9,913 bases of DNA from Marinosulfonomonas sp. (GTDB lineage: Bacteria; Pseudomonadota; Alphaproteobacteria; Rhodobacterales; Rhodobacteraceae), in the NCBI GenBank assembly GCA_015494385.1, contig WGBJ01000505.1, positions 1 through 9,913 on the forward strand, read 5' to 3'. Each line of letters opens with the position of its first letter. Position 1 is the stretch's first letter. The notes under the pieces are model-generated. The model made no database searches. It was not told the origin of the DNA and worked only from the letters and a program-made list of their open reading frames with translations. The translations under genes were made by a program, and so were the position numbers. This document shows, in pieces, positions 1-6,997 of this stretch.

Positions 1-71
1 GCCTGCCAATTGCAAGCCGTCTTGCCACCCGTTGCCTCGACAGCTTTTTCAGAGGTCCAGAGAACCGTCAT
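1..71 (-). CDS. murF: MurF, UDP-MurNAc-tripeptide--D-alanyl-D-alanine ligase (N-terminal fragment)
   Basis: Only the first 23 codons are inside the window; the gene continues past position 1. The visible translation starts MTVLWTSEKAVEATGG, which resembles the start of alphaproteobacterial MurF (a tryptophan at residue 5 and an A-x-x-A-T-G-G motif where the substrate-binding domain begins). MurF adds D-Ala-D-Ala to UDP-MurNAc-tripeptide in the cytoplasm and follows MurE in the pathway. The ATG at 69-71 is preceded on the minus strand by GGGGAGGGG, a usable ribosome binding site. It lies 70 nt downstream of murE on the same strand, which is the usual dcw order. The assignment rests on a short fragment plus its position, so it is good but not independent of context. 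Confidence 0.85.
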   Translation of the reverse strand, partial: MTVLWTSEKAVEATGGKTACNWQ

Positions 72-90
72 CGCAGCCCCTCCCCACGCA

Positions 91-111
91 GCCCCGGACC
101 TGATCCGGGGC
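91..111. repeat. REP-like palindrome between murE and murF
   Basis: GCCCCGGA (91-98) and TCCGGGGC (104-111) form a perfect 8-bp stem around the 5-nt spacer CCTGA. Palindromes of the CCCGGA-N5-TCCGGG kind are scattered between genes in many alphaproteobacterial genomes, from general knowledge. There is no T tract next to it on either strand, so it is not a clear intrinsic terminator. Inside a polycistronic message it would fold as a hairpin between murE and murF and could affect transcript stability or processing. Confidence 0.6.
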
Positions 112-141
112 CTTCGCTCAAACCGGTAATCACAACCCCCC

Positions 142-1632
142 TCATGCCAAACGCCCCTCAAGTGCCGCCACCGCAATGCTGGCCTGTTCCACGTCATCAA
201 ACGGCAACACCACATCACCGACGATCTGCCCGCTTTCATGTCCCTTGCCCGCAATCAGCAGAGCGTCCCCCGCCTGCAAGGCATCGACCCCGCGCAGGAT
301 CGCTTCGGCGCGGTCCGCTACTTCGGTCGCCTCGGGGCAGCCCTCCATCACCATCGCCCGAATAGCGGCGGGGTCTTCGGAACGCGGGTTGTCATCGGTC
401 ACAAACACAACATCCGCGTGCTGTGCCGCGGCTTGTCCCATCAGAATACGCTTGCCCGGATCACGATCGCCGCCCGCACCAAACACCACCACCAGACGCC
501 CCATCACATGCGGGCGCATGGCCTGAAGCGCGGTCGCCAAAGCATCCGGCGTATGGGCAAAATCGACAAACACCGACGCGCCGTTGTCCCGTGTCGCGGC
601 CAGTTGCATTCGGCCGCGCACGGTGGTCAGCTCGCGCAATGTATCGAACACCTCGACCGGATCGGCGCCACAGGCAATCACCAGACCCGCCGCCACCATC
701 ACGTTTTCCGCCTGAAACCCGCCGATCAACTCCAGCCGCGCCTGATGCGCCTTGCCGCGCCATTCAAACCGCAGATCCTGCCCCGTGGCATCGAACCGCT
801 GTGCCAGCAGGCGCAAATCCACACCGTCCGATTTGCCAACCTTGATCAGCCCCTGCCCGCGCGAACGTGCAATGCCGGCCATCACGGCACCCTTTGGGTC
901 ATCCATATTGATCACCGCCATCGCGTCATCCCCCATCACACGGGAAAACAGACCGGCCTTGGCGTTGAAATACTCCTCGAACGTCTTGTGATAATCCAGA
1001 TGGTCCTGGGTGAAATTGGTAAACCCGCCCGCCCGCAGCCGCACCCCGTCAAGGCGGCGTTGCTCCAGCCCGTGGCTGGACGCCTCCATCGCGCAATAGG
1101 TCACGCCCTCGCCCGCCATATCGGCCAGCAGCCGGTGCAGGGTGATCGGTTCGGGCGTGGTGTGGTGCAGCGGGGCAGTATAGGCGCCCTCGACCCCCGT
1201 GGTGCCCAGATTGGCAGCCTTGATGCCCATCGCGATCCAGATCTGGCGCACAAAGGTGGAGACGGATGTCTTGCCGTTGGTCCCCGTCACCGCCACCATA
1301 TATTCGGGCTGTGCGCCGAACCACAGCGCGGCGGCATAGGCCAGCGTCTGGCGGGCGTCCTCGGCCAGCACCAAAGGCACACCGGCAGCAGCAATTTCAT
1401 CCGCTGCAATCGCCGCACCGGCCTGATCCGTCAGAATCGCCCCGGCCCCCATACGCAGCGCATATTGGATAAATTCGCCCCCGTGCACCCGCACACCGGG
1501 CATTGCGGCAAACAGATAGCCGGGCTTTACCTCGCGGCTATCGACACAAATTCCTGTAATTTCAGCCTCTTGCCCGCCCTTGGCCCTCAGGCCAAGATCT
1601 GCAAGTGTTTTTCTGCCCGCCTGATGTGCCAT
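142..1632 (-). CDS. murE: MurE, UDP-MurNAc-L-Ala-D-Glu:meso-diaminopimelate ligase
   Basis: A cytoplasmic ATP-dependent ligase that adds the third amino acid of the peptidoglycan stem peptide. The 496 residues match the usual length and carry all three Mur-ligase regions: an N-terminal UDP-substrate domain (about 1-105, with DSRxVxPGxLF at 31-41), the central ATPase with P-loop GTNGKT (117-122), TTPEP (158-162), NFTQDHLDYH (206-215) and the lysine of YFNAKAGLF (K225) in the place of the carbamylated lysine, and the C-terminal domain with GRMQ (340-343), DFAHTPD (357-363) and AGKGHE (461-466). DNPR at 414-417 is the signature for meso-diaminopimelate rather than lysine, as expected for a Gram-negative. 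The ATG at 1630-1632 lies 20 nt after the ftsI stop, behind a G-rich GCGGGGGCGG stretch. Nothing is missing or broken. Confidence 0.97.
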   Translation of the reverse strand: MAHQAGRKTLADLGLRAKGGQEAEITGICVDSREVKPGYLFAAMPGVRVHGGEFIQYALRMGAGAILTDQAGAAIAADEIAAAGVPLVLAEDARQTLAYAAALWFGAQPEYMVAVTGTNGKTSVSTFVRQIWIAMGIKAANLGTTGVEGAYTAPLHHTTPEPITLHRLLADMAGEGVTYCAMEASSHGLEQRRLDGVRLRAGGFTNFTQDHLDYHKTFEEYFNAKAGLFSRVMGDDAMAVINMDDPKGAVMAGIARSRGQGLIKVGKSDGVDLRLLAQRFDATGQDLRFEWRGKAHQARLELIGGFQAENVMVAAGLVIACGADPVEVFDTLRELTTVRGRMQLAATRDNGASVFVDFAHTPDALATALQAMRPHVMGRLVVVFGAGGDRDPGKRILMGQAAAQHADVVFVTDDNPRSEDPAAIRAMVMEGCPEATEVADRAEAILRGVDALQAGDALLIAGKGHESGQIVGDVVLPFDDVEQASIAVAALEGRLA

Positions 1633-1652
1633 GCCGCCCCCGCTTATTTGGC

Positions 1653-3434
1653 CTAGTTGCTGGTGAGTGTTACCCCAGTTGGCAGCAAAGGCTCAACCTC
1701 TGGCCGCAATCCCAACAAAGGCGCGACACGGCGAATGATCTCGGCGGCCACCGGAACCGATGTCCAACCGGCCGTGCGGCGCGGTTTGGGGCCGGATGTT
1801 TCCACCGGCTCGTCCAGCGTCACGATCAACACATATTTCGGATCATGCGCAGGGAACACCGACGCAAATGTCGCAATCACCTTGTCTTCGTAATAACCAC
1901 CAGTCGGTTTTGGCTTGTCCGCAGTGCCGGTTTTACCGCCCACGGCATAGCCCTCGACATCGCCAAAAGACGCGGTGCCGCGCACCACGACCTGCCGCAA
2001 CATCGAGCGCGCCTGTTTGGATGTGCGTTCCGATACCACCCGTTCGCCCAATTGCGGGCCGGTCTGGCGCAACAGGGTTGGCCGAACCCGCAACCCGCCA
2101 TTCAGAACCGACGAATAGGCCGCGGCCAGATGCAGCGGACTGGTGGACAGGCCGTGACCATAGGAAATGGTCATGGTTGACAGCTCTGACCACCGCGGCG
2201 GCAACAAGGGTTTAGCGCCCGAAGCCTCGACCAGTTCTACTGGTGTGGCTTCGAGCAAGCCAAGCGCGCCAAGGAATTCGCGCTGGCGATCTGCACCGAT
2301 CATCTGGGCCACACGGGCCGACCCGATGTTCGAGGATTTCACCACAACATCGGTCATCGACAATTGCGCGCCGTAGTCGTGGAAATCGCGGATTTTGAAT
2401 TTACCCCACCGCAGCGGGCCTTTGGTATCGATCATGGTCGAGGGGTTGACCAGACCGGCATCCAGCGCCTGCGCCGTGTTCAGGATTTTGAACACCGAAC
2501 CCAGTTCATAAACCCCCTGCACCGCGCGGTTAAACAGCGGGCTGTCGCTGGCATCACCCTTTGTCAGAACGCTTGGCCGTGTGTTGGGGTCGAAATCCGG
2601 CAGGCTCACCATCGAGATTATTTCACCGGTGTAAACATCCATCAGAACCGCCGCCGCCCCTTTGGCGTTCATTAGTTTCATGCCGCCATACAATACCTCG
2701 CGGGTGGCGGCCTGAACGGTCAGGTCGATTGAAAGCTGCAACGGTTTTCCGTCCTCGGCAGGATCGCGCAGATAGTTGTCAAAGGCCTTTTCCACACCGG
2801 CCACGCCGATCACCTCGGCCGAATTCACCCCTTCGCGGCCAAAGGATGCCCCGCCAAGGATATGCGCGGCCAGTTTGCCGTTGGGATACAGGCGCATTTC
2901 ACGCGGGCCGAACAACAGGCCGGGGTCACCAATATCATGCACCGCCTGCATCTGTTCGGGGCTGATCTTCTTGCGAATCCAGATAAATTTGCGGTTTCCT
3001 GTGAATTGTTTAAGCAGTTTTGCTTCGTCCAGTTCCGGGAAAATGGCCGCCAGCTCGGCTGCGGCGCGTTCCTTGTCGATCATCACCGGCGGCTGGGCAT
3101 ACAAGGCCCGCGTGGTCAGGTTGGTGGCCAGTATCCGGCCGTTGCGGTCCACAATATCCGCGCGGCTGGCAACGATATGCGCACCGGCTGCTGCCACTTG
3201 CGGCTCGCGCGGCTCGCTTGCGGCCAGCATACCCATACGCACACCGATCACCACAAAGGCGAAAAAGAAAAACGCGCCCAGCACCAGCAAGCGCCCTTCG
3301 GAACGCAAGCGGGTTTTGTCGCGCATCACCTCGTGGCGGGCACGGATGTTGGCGCGTTCAATTGCATCGGGGTTTTCACCCTTGGCGCGGGCGTCCAGAA
3401 TATGGGCCAGCGGACGCAGGGGGGTGCGGGTCAT
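1653..3434 (-). CDS. ftsI: FtsI/PBP3, septal peptidoglycan D,D-transpeptidase
   Basis: A class B penicillin-binding protein that cross-links septal peptidoglycan in the periplasm, working with FtsW and the FtsQLB complex. The protein has 593 residues: a cytoplasmic N-terminus with many charged residues (1-47), one membrane anchor (about 48-70), the non-catalytic pedestal domain starting near SRADIVDRNGRILA (90-103), and the transpeptidase domain. The three active-site motifs are present in order: SVFK (313-316, nucleophile S313), SSN (367-369) and KTG (501-503), followed by GWTSVP near 556-561. The sequence before the nucleophile reads YELGSVFK, a form I know from alphaproteobacterial PBP3; E. 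coli has EPGSTFK. Its ATG at 3432-3434 overlaps the ftsL stop as ATGA, which suggests translational coupling. The fourth codon region is preceded by GAGGACGAGCA inside ftsL as a possible ribosome site. Confidence 0.97.
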   Translation of the reverse strand: MTRTPLRPLAHILDARAKGENPDAIERANIRARHEVMRDKTRLRSEGRLLVLGAFFFFAFVVIGVRMGMLAASEPREPQVAAAGAHIVASRADIVDRNGRILATNLTTRALYAQPPVMIDKERAAAELAAIFPELDEAKLLKQFTGNRKFIWIRKKISPEQMQAVHDIGDPGLLFGPREMRLYPNGKLAAHILGGASFGREGVNSAEVIGVAGVEKAFDNYLRDPAEDGKPLQLSIDLTVQAATREVLYGGMKLMNAKGAAAVLMDVYTGEIISMVSLPDFDPNTRPSVLTKGDASDSPLFNRAVQGVYELGSVFKILNTAQALDAGLVNPSTMIDTKGPLRWGKFKIRDFHDYGAQLSMTDVVVKSSNIGSARVAQMIGADRQREFLGALGLLEATPVELVEASGAKPLLPPRWSELSTMTISYGHGLSTSPLHLAAAYSSVLNGGLRVRPTLLRQTGPQLGERVVSERTSKQARSMLRQVVVRGTASFGDVEGYAVGGKTGTADKPKPTGGYYEDKVIATFASVFPAHDPKYVLIVTLDEPVETSGPKPRRTAGWTSVPVAAEIIRRVAPLLGLRPEVEPLLPTGVTLTSN

Positions 3435-3778
3435 TGCTCGTCCTCCATATCCGCCGAAACATAAACCGGATTGACGATGGCCGTCAGACCGGGGGTTGGA
3501 AAGGCGACCTGATCAATGCGTCCGAACTGCTCGGGTGACAGCGGGAGCAGGCCCAGACGGTCATAGTTGAGGTCTGCCAGCTCTTTCAGGCGTTCGGGGC
3601 GGTTCAGATAGGCCCATTCCGCCCGCAAAACCGCCAGCCGTTCGCGCGCCTGTCCGATTTCACGCTGCAACTGCGAAACCCCGTTCAATGACGCCCGTGT
3701 TTTATAGTTTTCCTGATAAGACCAAAAAGCCAGCGCAATCACCGCCAGCGCCGAGACCACATAAAAGAAGCTGCGCAT
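3431..3778 (-). CDS. ftsL: FtsL, cell division protein
   Basis: A small bitopic inner-membrane protein of the divisome that forms a complex with FtsB and FtsQ and helps activate FtsWI. The 115 residues show a very short cytoplasmic end, a membrane segment at about 4-20 (FFYVVSALAVIALAFWS), a coiled-coil-like stretch at about 30-56 rich in L, E, Q and R, then AEWAYLNRPERL (53-64), a typical alphaproteobacterial FtsL motif, and a periplasmic tail. Identity rests on this architecture and on its position between rsmH and ftsI, since FtsL sequences are poorly conserved. Its ATG shares one base with the rsmH stop (TAATG at 3776-3780) and its TGA overlaps the ftsI start, so the three genes are probably translationally coupled. 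Confidence 0.93.
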   Translation of the reverse strand: MRSFFYVVSALAVIALAFWSYQENYKTRASLNGVSQLQREIGQARERLAVLRAEWAYLNRPERLKELADLNYDRLGLLPLSPEQFGRIDQVAFPTPGLTAIVNPVYVSADMEDEQ

Positions 3779-4767
3779 TAATCCTGTCCCCCTAATGAAA
3801 TTTTCGGCATCCCCAAACCCGTGCGCGGCATATCACCCGAGGGCGCATCCGTGCGTTGTGCCACCCGCAATTTGGCCGAACGCGACCGCGGGTTCACCGC
3901 CAGCTCGTCGTCATCAGGCCCGATGGCGCGGCGGCCAAGCAATTGGAACTGCGGCTTTTCTTCGTCAACAGCGGGGGCATAACGGTTTGCCCGCCCCGCC
4001 CCGCCGGATCGTGCTGCCAGATAGCGTTTGACCACGCGGTCCTCGAGCGAATGAAAGGTCACCACGGCCAGTTTGCCGCCCGGCTTCAACGCCCGTTCCG
4101 CCGCCTGAAGTCCGGCCAGCAATTCGCCGAATTCATCATTCACCGCAATACGGATCGCCTGAAATGTGCGGGTCGCGGGGTGGCTTTGGCCGGGTTTGCC
4201 GCGCGGCCGAACCGATTCAATCACCGCCGCCAGTTGCAGGGTGGTTTCAAATGGCGATTTGGCGCGCGCGGCGACAATCGCCTTGGCAATCCGGCGCGAG
4301 GCCCGTTCTTCGCCATATTGGAAAATAATATCGGCCAGCTCGGCCTCTGACGACTCGTTGACGATATCTGCCGCCGAGGGACCGGACTGGCTCATCCGCA
4401 TGTCCAGCGGGCCGTCTTTCATAAAGGAAAAGCCGCGATCGGCGCGGTCCAGTTGCATCGAACTGACGCCAAGGTCCAGCACCACACCGTCCAGCGGCAC
4501 ATCGCTATAGCTGTCCAGCCGGCTGAACGTGCCCTCAACCAGTTTCAACCGGTCGCCATATTCACCAACCCAGCCGGACGCCATTTCAAACGCCAGCGGG
4601 TCACGATCCACACCGATCACCTGATCGGCACCGGCTTCAAGCAATCCGCGGGCATAGCCACCGGCGCCAAACGTGCCATCCAGCCAAAGGCCGGACACCG
4701 GCGCAACGGCATCCAGCAAAGGACGCAACAGAACAGGGATATGCGGTTGGGCAGGAGCAGACATCAT
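3778..4767 (-). CDS. rsmH: RsmH (MraW), 16S rRNA cytosine-1402 N4-methyltransferase
   Basis: A cytoplasmic S-adenosylmethionine-dependent enzyme that methylates N4 of C1402 in the decoding centre of 16S rRNA. The 329 residues are a normal length. The family's conserved blocks are all visible: PHIPVLL near the N-terminus (8-14), the SAM-binding loop [10 protein letters not shown] (30-39), GVDRDPLA (52-59), DLGVSS (98-103), DRGFSF (110-115), [15 protein letters not shown] (196-210), TFHSLEDR (237-244) and the C-terminal [10 protein letters not shown] (292-301). Two ATG codons are adjacent (4765-4767 and 4762-4764). The GAGGAG at 4774-4779, inside the end of mraZ, is 6 nt from the first and 9 nt from the second, so either could be used. 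The gene starts 3 nt after the mraZ stop. Confidence 0.97.
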   Translation of the reverse strand: MMSAPAQPHIPVLLRPLLDAVAPVSGLWLDGTFGAGGYARGLLEAGADQVIGVDRDPLAFEMASGWVGEYGDRLKLVEGTFSRLDSYSDVPLDGVVLDLGVSSMQLDRADRGFSFMKDGPLDMRMSQSGPSAADIVNESSEAELADIIFQYGEERASRRIAKAIVAARAKSPFETTLQLAAVIESVRPRGKPGQSHPATRTFQAIRIAVNDEFGELLAGLQAAERALKPGGKLAVVTFHSLEDRVVKRYLAARSGGAGRANRYAPAVDEEKPQFQLLGRRAIGPDDDELAVNPRSRSAKLRVAQRTDAPSGDMPRTGLGMPKISLGGQD

Positions 4768-4770
4768 AAG

Positions 4771-5271
4771 CTACTCCTCTTCATCACCGTCAAGATAGAT
4801 GGAAGGATCGGCATTCGGGTCGAAATCGTCATCGGCCTCGAGATCACCGTATTCCTCTTGCTGATAGGTTTCCGGTTTCCAGATCTCGAACGTATCGCCA
4901 TTGGCGATGAAATAGGCGATGCCATCCAGCCCGATCTTTTCAATCAGCTTTTTGGGCAGCACCAGACGACCGGTTTCGTCCACAGATGTTGGATAGGCAT
5001 TCCCGTTATAAAGACGCTGCAACGCGCGGCGCTGTTTCGATCCACGGGGTTTCTTGCGGATTTTCGCCTGAACCTCGGCAATCGCCTCCATCGTGAAGCA
5101 TTCCAGAAAGTTGCGGCTTTTGTCGCCGTATACGATCACAAGATTGGGGTTCAGACCCTCTTTCCACTCGGGATCACCCGCCTCCAGGACACGGCGAAAC
5201 GAGGCAGGAATAGACACCCTGCCCTTTGCATCCACTTTATTGTGGGCATCGCCGAAAAATTCCCGTGTCAC
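4771..5271 (-). CDS. mraZ: MraZ, transcriptional regulator of the dcw cluster
   Basis: A DNA-binding protein with two SpoVT/AbrB-type swapped-hairpin repeats; the family forms ring-shaped oligomers and in E. coli represses its own operon by binding TGGG repeats. The repeats carry DAKGR (residues 14-18) and DETGR (98-102). A strongly acidic tail (about 140-166) ends in DEEE. An in-frame GTG start 30 nt upstream (5301) is possible, but I chose the GTG at 5269-5271: it has a perfect AGGAGG at 5282-5287 with a 10-nt spacer, and the product then begins MTREFFGDAHNKVDAKGR, aligning with the family start MFRGxxxxxxDxKGR. The result is 166 residues. It is the first gene of the cluster and sits behind a long leader and a promoter that overlaps a candidate MraZ box. 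Confidence 0.93.
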   Translation of the reverse strand: MTREFFGDAHNKVDAKGRVSIPASFRRVLEAGDPEWKEGLNPNLVIVYGDKSRNFLECFTMEAIAEVQAKIRKKPRGSKQRRALQRLYNGNAYPTSVDETGRLVLPKKLIEKIGLDGIAYFIANGDTFEIWKPETYQQEEYGDLEADDDFDPNADPSIYLDGDEEE

Positions 5272-5281
5272 TGCCTCGCGG

Positions 5282-5287
5282 CCTCCT
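5282..5287 (-). promoter_or_regulatory. Shine-Dalgarno site that fixes the mraZ start
   Basis: On the minus strand this reads AGGAGG, a perfect anti-16S match, 10 nt upstream of the GTG at 5269-5271. It lies downstream of the alternative GTG at 5301, so that longer start would have this strong site inside its coding region. This is the main reason for choosing the shorter MraZ. Confidence 0.8.
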
Positions 5288-5531
5288 AAAACCTTTACCA
5301 CCCCTGAAACGGGAAACGGCGGATCGAGCTAGCTGCCACTGCTCTATCCGCCGCCCTCGTCCCGTTTCCGGGGAATGTCCAGCTGCGCGCGCCACCTGGG
5401 GGGATGTCTGCTCGCCCGCGCGCCGGATCTCTAATTAGACAAAAGCGGGTGCCTGTATGAAACCTGATTAGGTGCCTTTGTTCGGGGTTCTTTAATCTGC
5501 CCCAATTTTTGTTTGTGCCCGTTCTTATCTT
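5288..5531 (-). ncRNA. upsM: Extended mraZ 5' leader, probable UpsM-type sRNA
   Basis: In Rhodobacter sphaeroides the dcw cluster has an unusually long 5' leader from which the sRNA UpsM (upstream of mraZ) is made by processing. Here about 260 nt separate the predicted transcription start near 5531 from mraZ, with no plausible ORF. The leader is strongly structured: a long stem-loop at 5306-5368, GC-rich self-complementary stretches at 5380-5424, and a TCTAATTAGA palindrome at 5430-5439. Two imperfect direct copies of a GGGG(A)ATGTC...GCGCGCC unit lie at 5370-5393 and 5400-5424, and GGTGCCT occurs at 5448-5454 and 5471-5477. Position, length and structure all fit UpsM, but I have no alignment, and the ends are estimates. 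It could also act in cis as an attenuator or a regulator of mraZ translation. Confidence 0.6.
5306..5368 (-). promoter_or_regulatory. Long stem-loop in the mraZ leader
   Basis: GAAACGGGA (5306-5314) pairs perfectly with TCCCGTTTC (5360-5368). Further in, GGCGGAT (5318-5324) pairs with ATCCGCC (5346-5352) and GAGC (5326-5329) with GCTC (5341-5344). This gives a three-part stem about 63 nt long ending about 19 nt before the mraZ Shine-Dalgarno site. There is no long T tract after it on the minus strand, so a simple intrinsic terminator is not obvious. It is a candidate 3' structure of the sRNA or a processing site. Confidence 0.65.
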
Positions 5532-5538
5532 GGATCAA

Positions 5539-5567
5539 TGTTTGGCATGGGATTTCATGGGTGTCAA
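5539..5567 (-). promoter_or_regulatory. Candidate mraZ/dcw promoter
   Basis: On the minus strand 5567-5562 reads TTGACA, a perfect sigma-70 -35 box. With an 18-bp spacer the -10 hexamer would be AAACAT (5543-5538) and with 17 bp CAAACA (5544-5539), both weak, at 3 and 2 of 6 matches to TATAAT. A good -35 with a poor -10 is common in Rhodobacteraceae. The start would fall near 5531. The promoter lies inside the TGGG repeat array, so a protein bound there would block RNA polymerase. Confidence 0.55.
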
Positions 5568-5603
5568 AGGATTTTTATGGGAAAAATAGGGAAAAACATG
5601 GGT
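5548..5603 (+). promoter_or_regulatory. Candidate MraZ operator: 10-bp periodic TGGG array
   Basis: On the plus strand TGGG or a near match recurs every 10 bp: TGGGA (5548), TGGGT (5558), AGGAT (5568), TGGGA (5578), AGGGA (5588), and TGGGT at 5599, one base out of phase. In E. coli MraZ binds TGGGN repeats separated by 5 nt, the same 10-bp period. Here the array covers the -35 region of the predicted mraZ promoter, consistent with autorepression. The repeats read TGGG on the strand opposite to mraZ. Confidence 0.65.
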
Positions 5604-5651
5604 GCAGGCCAATTGCCGCTAAGGCCCGAACGGGAACGAACGAGGAACAAA

Positions 5652-5698
5652 ATACCCTATATATAGATTTTTTAGATCAGCCGCACTATATATGGTAT
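5652..5698. repeat. AT-rich inverted repeat upstream of the dcw promoter
   Basis: ATACC-C-TATATATAG (5652-5666) is opposed by CTATATAT-GGTAT (5686-5698), with 8 bp plus 5 bp of pairing around a 19-nt centre that includes a run of six T. The segment is very AT-rich compared with its surroundings. It lies about 85 bp upstream of the predicted -35 box of the dcw promoter. It could be an upstream activator or bending site; no function can be read directly. Confidence 0.45.
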
Positions 5699-5820
5699 GC
5701 TTTACTCGGGTTCATATTTTCCCGTAATTTCCCAAAATAATTCCAGATTCACACTAATTTCTGCAAAACAGGCTGGATTCAAACCATAGCTAAGCCAAAC
5801 CAACCCCCGATTCACAGCGA

Positions 5821-5845
5821 AATCCGGCAGAGATTCTGCCGGATT
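5821..5845 (-). terminator. Perfect hairpin downstream of mrp
   Basis: AATCCGGCAGA (5821-5831) and TCTGCCGGATT (5835-5845) form an 11-bp perfect stem with a 3-nt loop, 37 nt after the mrp stop codon. On the minus strand the stem is followed only by TTTCGCTG, a weak T run, so it may be a poor intrinsic terminator or an RNA-stabilising hairpin. The stretch 5699-5820 between this and the AT-rich repeat holds no gene that I can support. Confidence 0.5.
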
Positions 5846-5881
5846 CCAGATTGTTCCCGTGAATTCCCGTATACCCGGAAA

Positions 5882-6955
5882 CTACACCGCGCCGCTGTCG
5901 ATCAACCGTTTAGCCAACTGCGCATAGGCATCAGCCAAAGGCCCCTGCCCTGCGGCAACCGGCGTGCCGGCGTCCCCAGCCAGTCGCACATCCAGATCCA
6001 GCGGCAATTCCCCAAGGAACGGCACACCCAGTTTCTCGGCCTCGGCCCGCACGCCACCATGACCAAAGATATGTGCCTCGTGGCCACATTCGGGACAGAT
6101 ATAGGCCGACATGTTTTCCACCAGCCCCAGAATGGGCGTCTCCAGCTTTTTGAACATGGTGATTGCGCGGCGGGCATCCAGCAGCGCCACATCCTGCGGG
6201 GTCGAGACAACGATGGTGCCGGTCACTTCGGTTTTCTGGCCCAGCGTCAGTTGCACATCGCCCGTGCCCGGCGGCAGATCGATGATCAGCACGTCCAGCT
6301 CGCCCCAGACCACATCGCCCAGCAATTGCTGCAAGGCGCCCATCAGCATCGGACCACGCCACGCCAGCGCCTGATCGGCATCAACCAGCAGGCCAATCGA
6401 CATCATCGCCACGCCATGCACGACGGGCGGGATGATCTTGTCATCCTTGTTCAGCTTGGGCCGGTCATGCGCCCCCATCATGCGTGGCTGTGATGGGCCG
6501 TAGATATCAGCATCCAGCAGACCAACTTTTTTTCCCTGACGCGCCAGCGCCACCGCCAGATTCGAGGACACGGTGGATTTCCCCACCCCGCCCTTGCCCG
6601 AGCCAATGGCGATGATCTTTTTCACACCGGGCACCGGCTGGCGCCCCTGTTGCGGGGTCGGGTGGCGGCCGATTTTCAGATCCGGCGGCGGGGTCTGGGG
6701 GGCCGCAGGACCGTGCGCCGTCAACACCACGGAAACCTTGTCCACACCCGCAATGCTTTTCACCGCGCGTTCGGCCACATCGCGCACAGGCGACAATGCG
6801 GCTGCGGCCTCGGGTGTGGGCGCCTCGATCACAAAGCGCACTTCGCCACCGTCAACCGACAGGGCGCGGATCATATCGCTATCGGCCAGATTGGGGCCAT
6901 CGGGCAATTCAATGCGGCGCAGTTCGTTCAGGATGTCATCACGGGTCAAGGCCAT
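5882..6955 (-). CDS. mrp: Mrp/ApbC, P-loop iron-sulfur cluster carrier
   Basis: A cytoplasmic scaffold or carrier ATPase of the Mrp/NBP35 (ApbC) family that holds and delivers iron-sulfur clusters to target proteins. The 357 residues have an N-terminal MIP18/DUF59 domain (about 1-80), a proline-rich linker (about 82-110) and the P-loop domain. The deviant Walker A motif GSGKGGVGKST is at 118-128, LLDADIYGPSQPRM at 146-159, IIDLPPGTGD at 224-233, and the CPEC pair (C287, C290) that binds the bridging cluster follows NMSAYI. All expected motifs are intact. The ATG at 6953-6955 is preceded by AGGAG (6964-6968) with an 8-nt spacer. It is transcribed alone, in the same direction as the dcw cluster but separated from it by the long regulatory region. 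Confidence 0.95.
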   Translation of the reverse strand: MALTRDDILNELRRIELPDGPNLADSDMIRALSVDGGEVRFVIEAPTPEAAAALSPVRDVAERAVKSIAGVDKVSVVLTAHGPAAPQTPPPDLKIGRHPTPQQGRQPVPGVKKIIAIGSGKGGVGKSTVSSNLAVALARQGKKVGLLDADIYGPSQPRMMGAHDRPKLNKDDKIIPPVVHGVAMMSIGLLVDADQALAWRGPMLMGALQQLLGDVVWGELDVLIIDLPPGTGDVQLTLGQKTEVTGTIVVSTPQDVALLDARRAITMFKKLETPILGLVENMSAYICPECGHEAHIFGHGGVRAEAEKLGVPFLGELPLDLDVRLAGDAGTPVAAGQGPLADAYAQLAKRLIDSGAV

Positions 6956-6997
6956 TTCGGGCGCTCCTTATATATGGGTTACGCTGTAGGTGATGCT

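Noticed and set aside
238..1656. 472-aa open frame on the plus strand opposite murE
   Set aside because: It is the antisense shadow of murE, is rich in H, R, P and Q, and has no recognisable domain, while the minus frame has every MurE motif.
1653..3434. FtsI nucleophile region ELGSVFK as an abnormal active site
   Set aside because: The SxxK, SxN and KTG motifs are intact and the ELGS form is known to me from alphaproteobacterial PBP3, so it is not remarkable.
2776..3474. 232-aa and overlapping 200-aa plus-strand frames opposite ftsI
   Set aside because: Antisense shadows of a complete ftsI. GC-rich DNA commonly leaves such long open frames.
4453..5289. 278-aa plus-strand frame opposite mraZ and rsmH
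   Set aside because: It spans two real genes antisense, with no motif or ribosome site that I can support.
5272..5301. Longer MraZ starting at the GTG at 5301
   Set aside because: The extra ten residues contain the AGGAGG site and do not align with the family N-terminus.
5513..5740. 75-aa plus-strand frame in the spacer upstream of mraZ
   Set aside because: It runs through the repeat array and AT-rich palindrome, its composition is set by those repeats, and it lacks a ribosome site.
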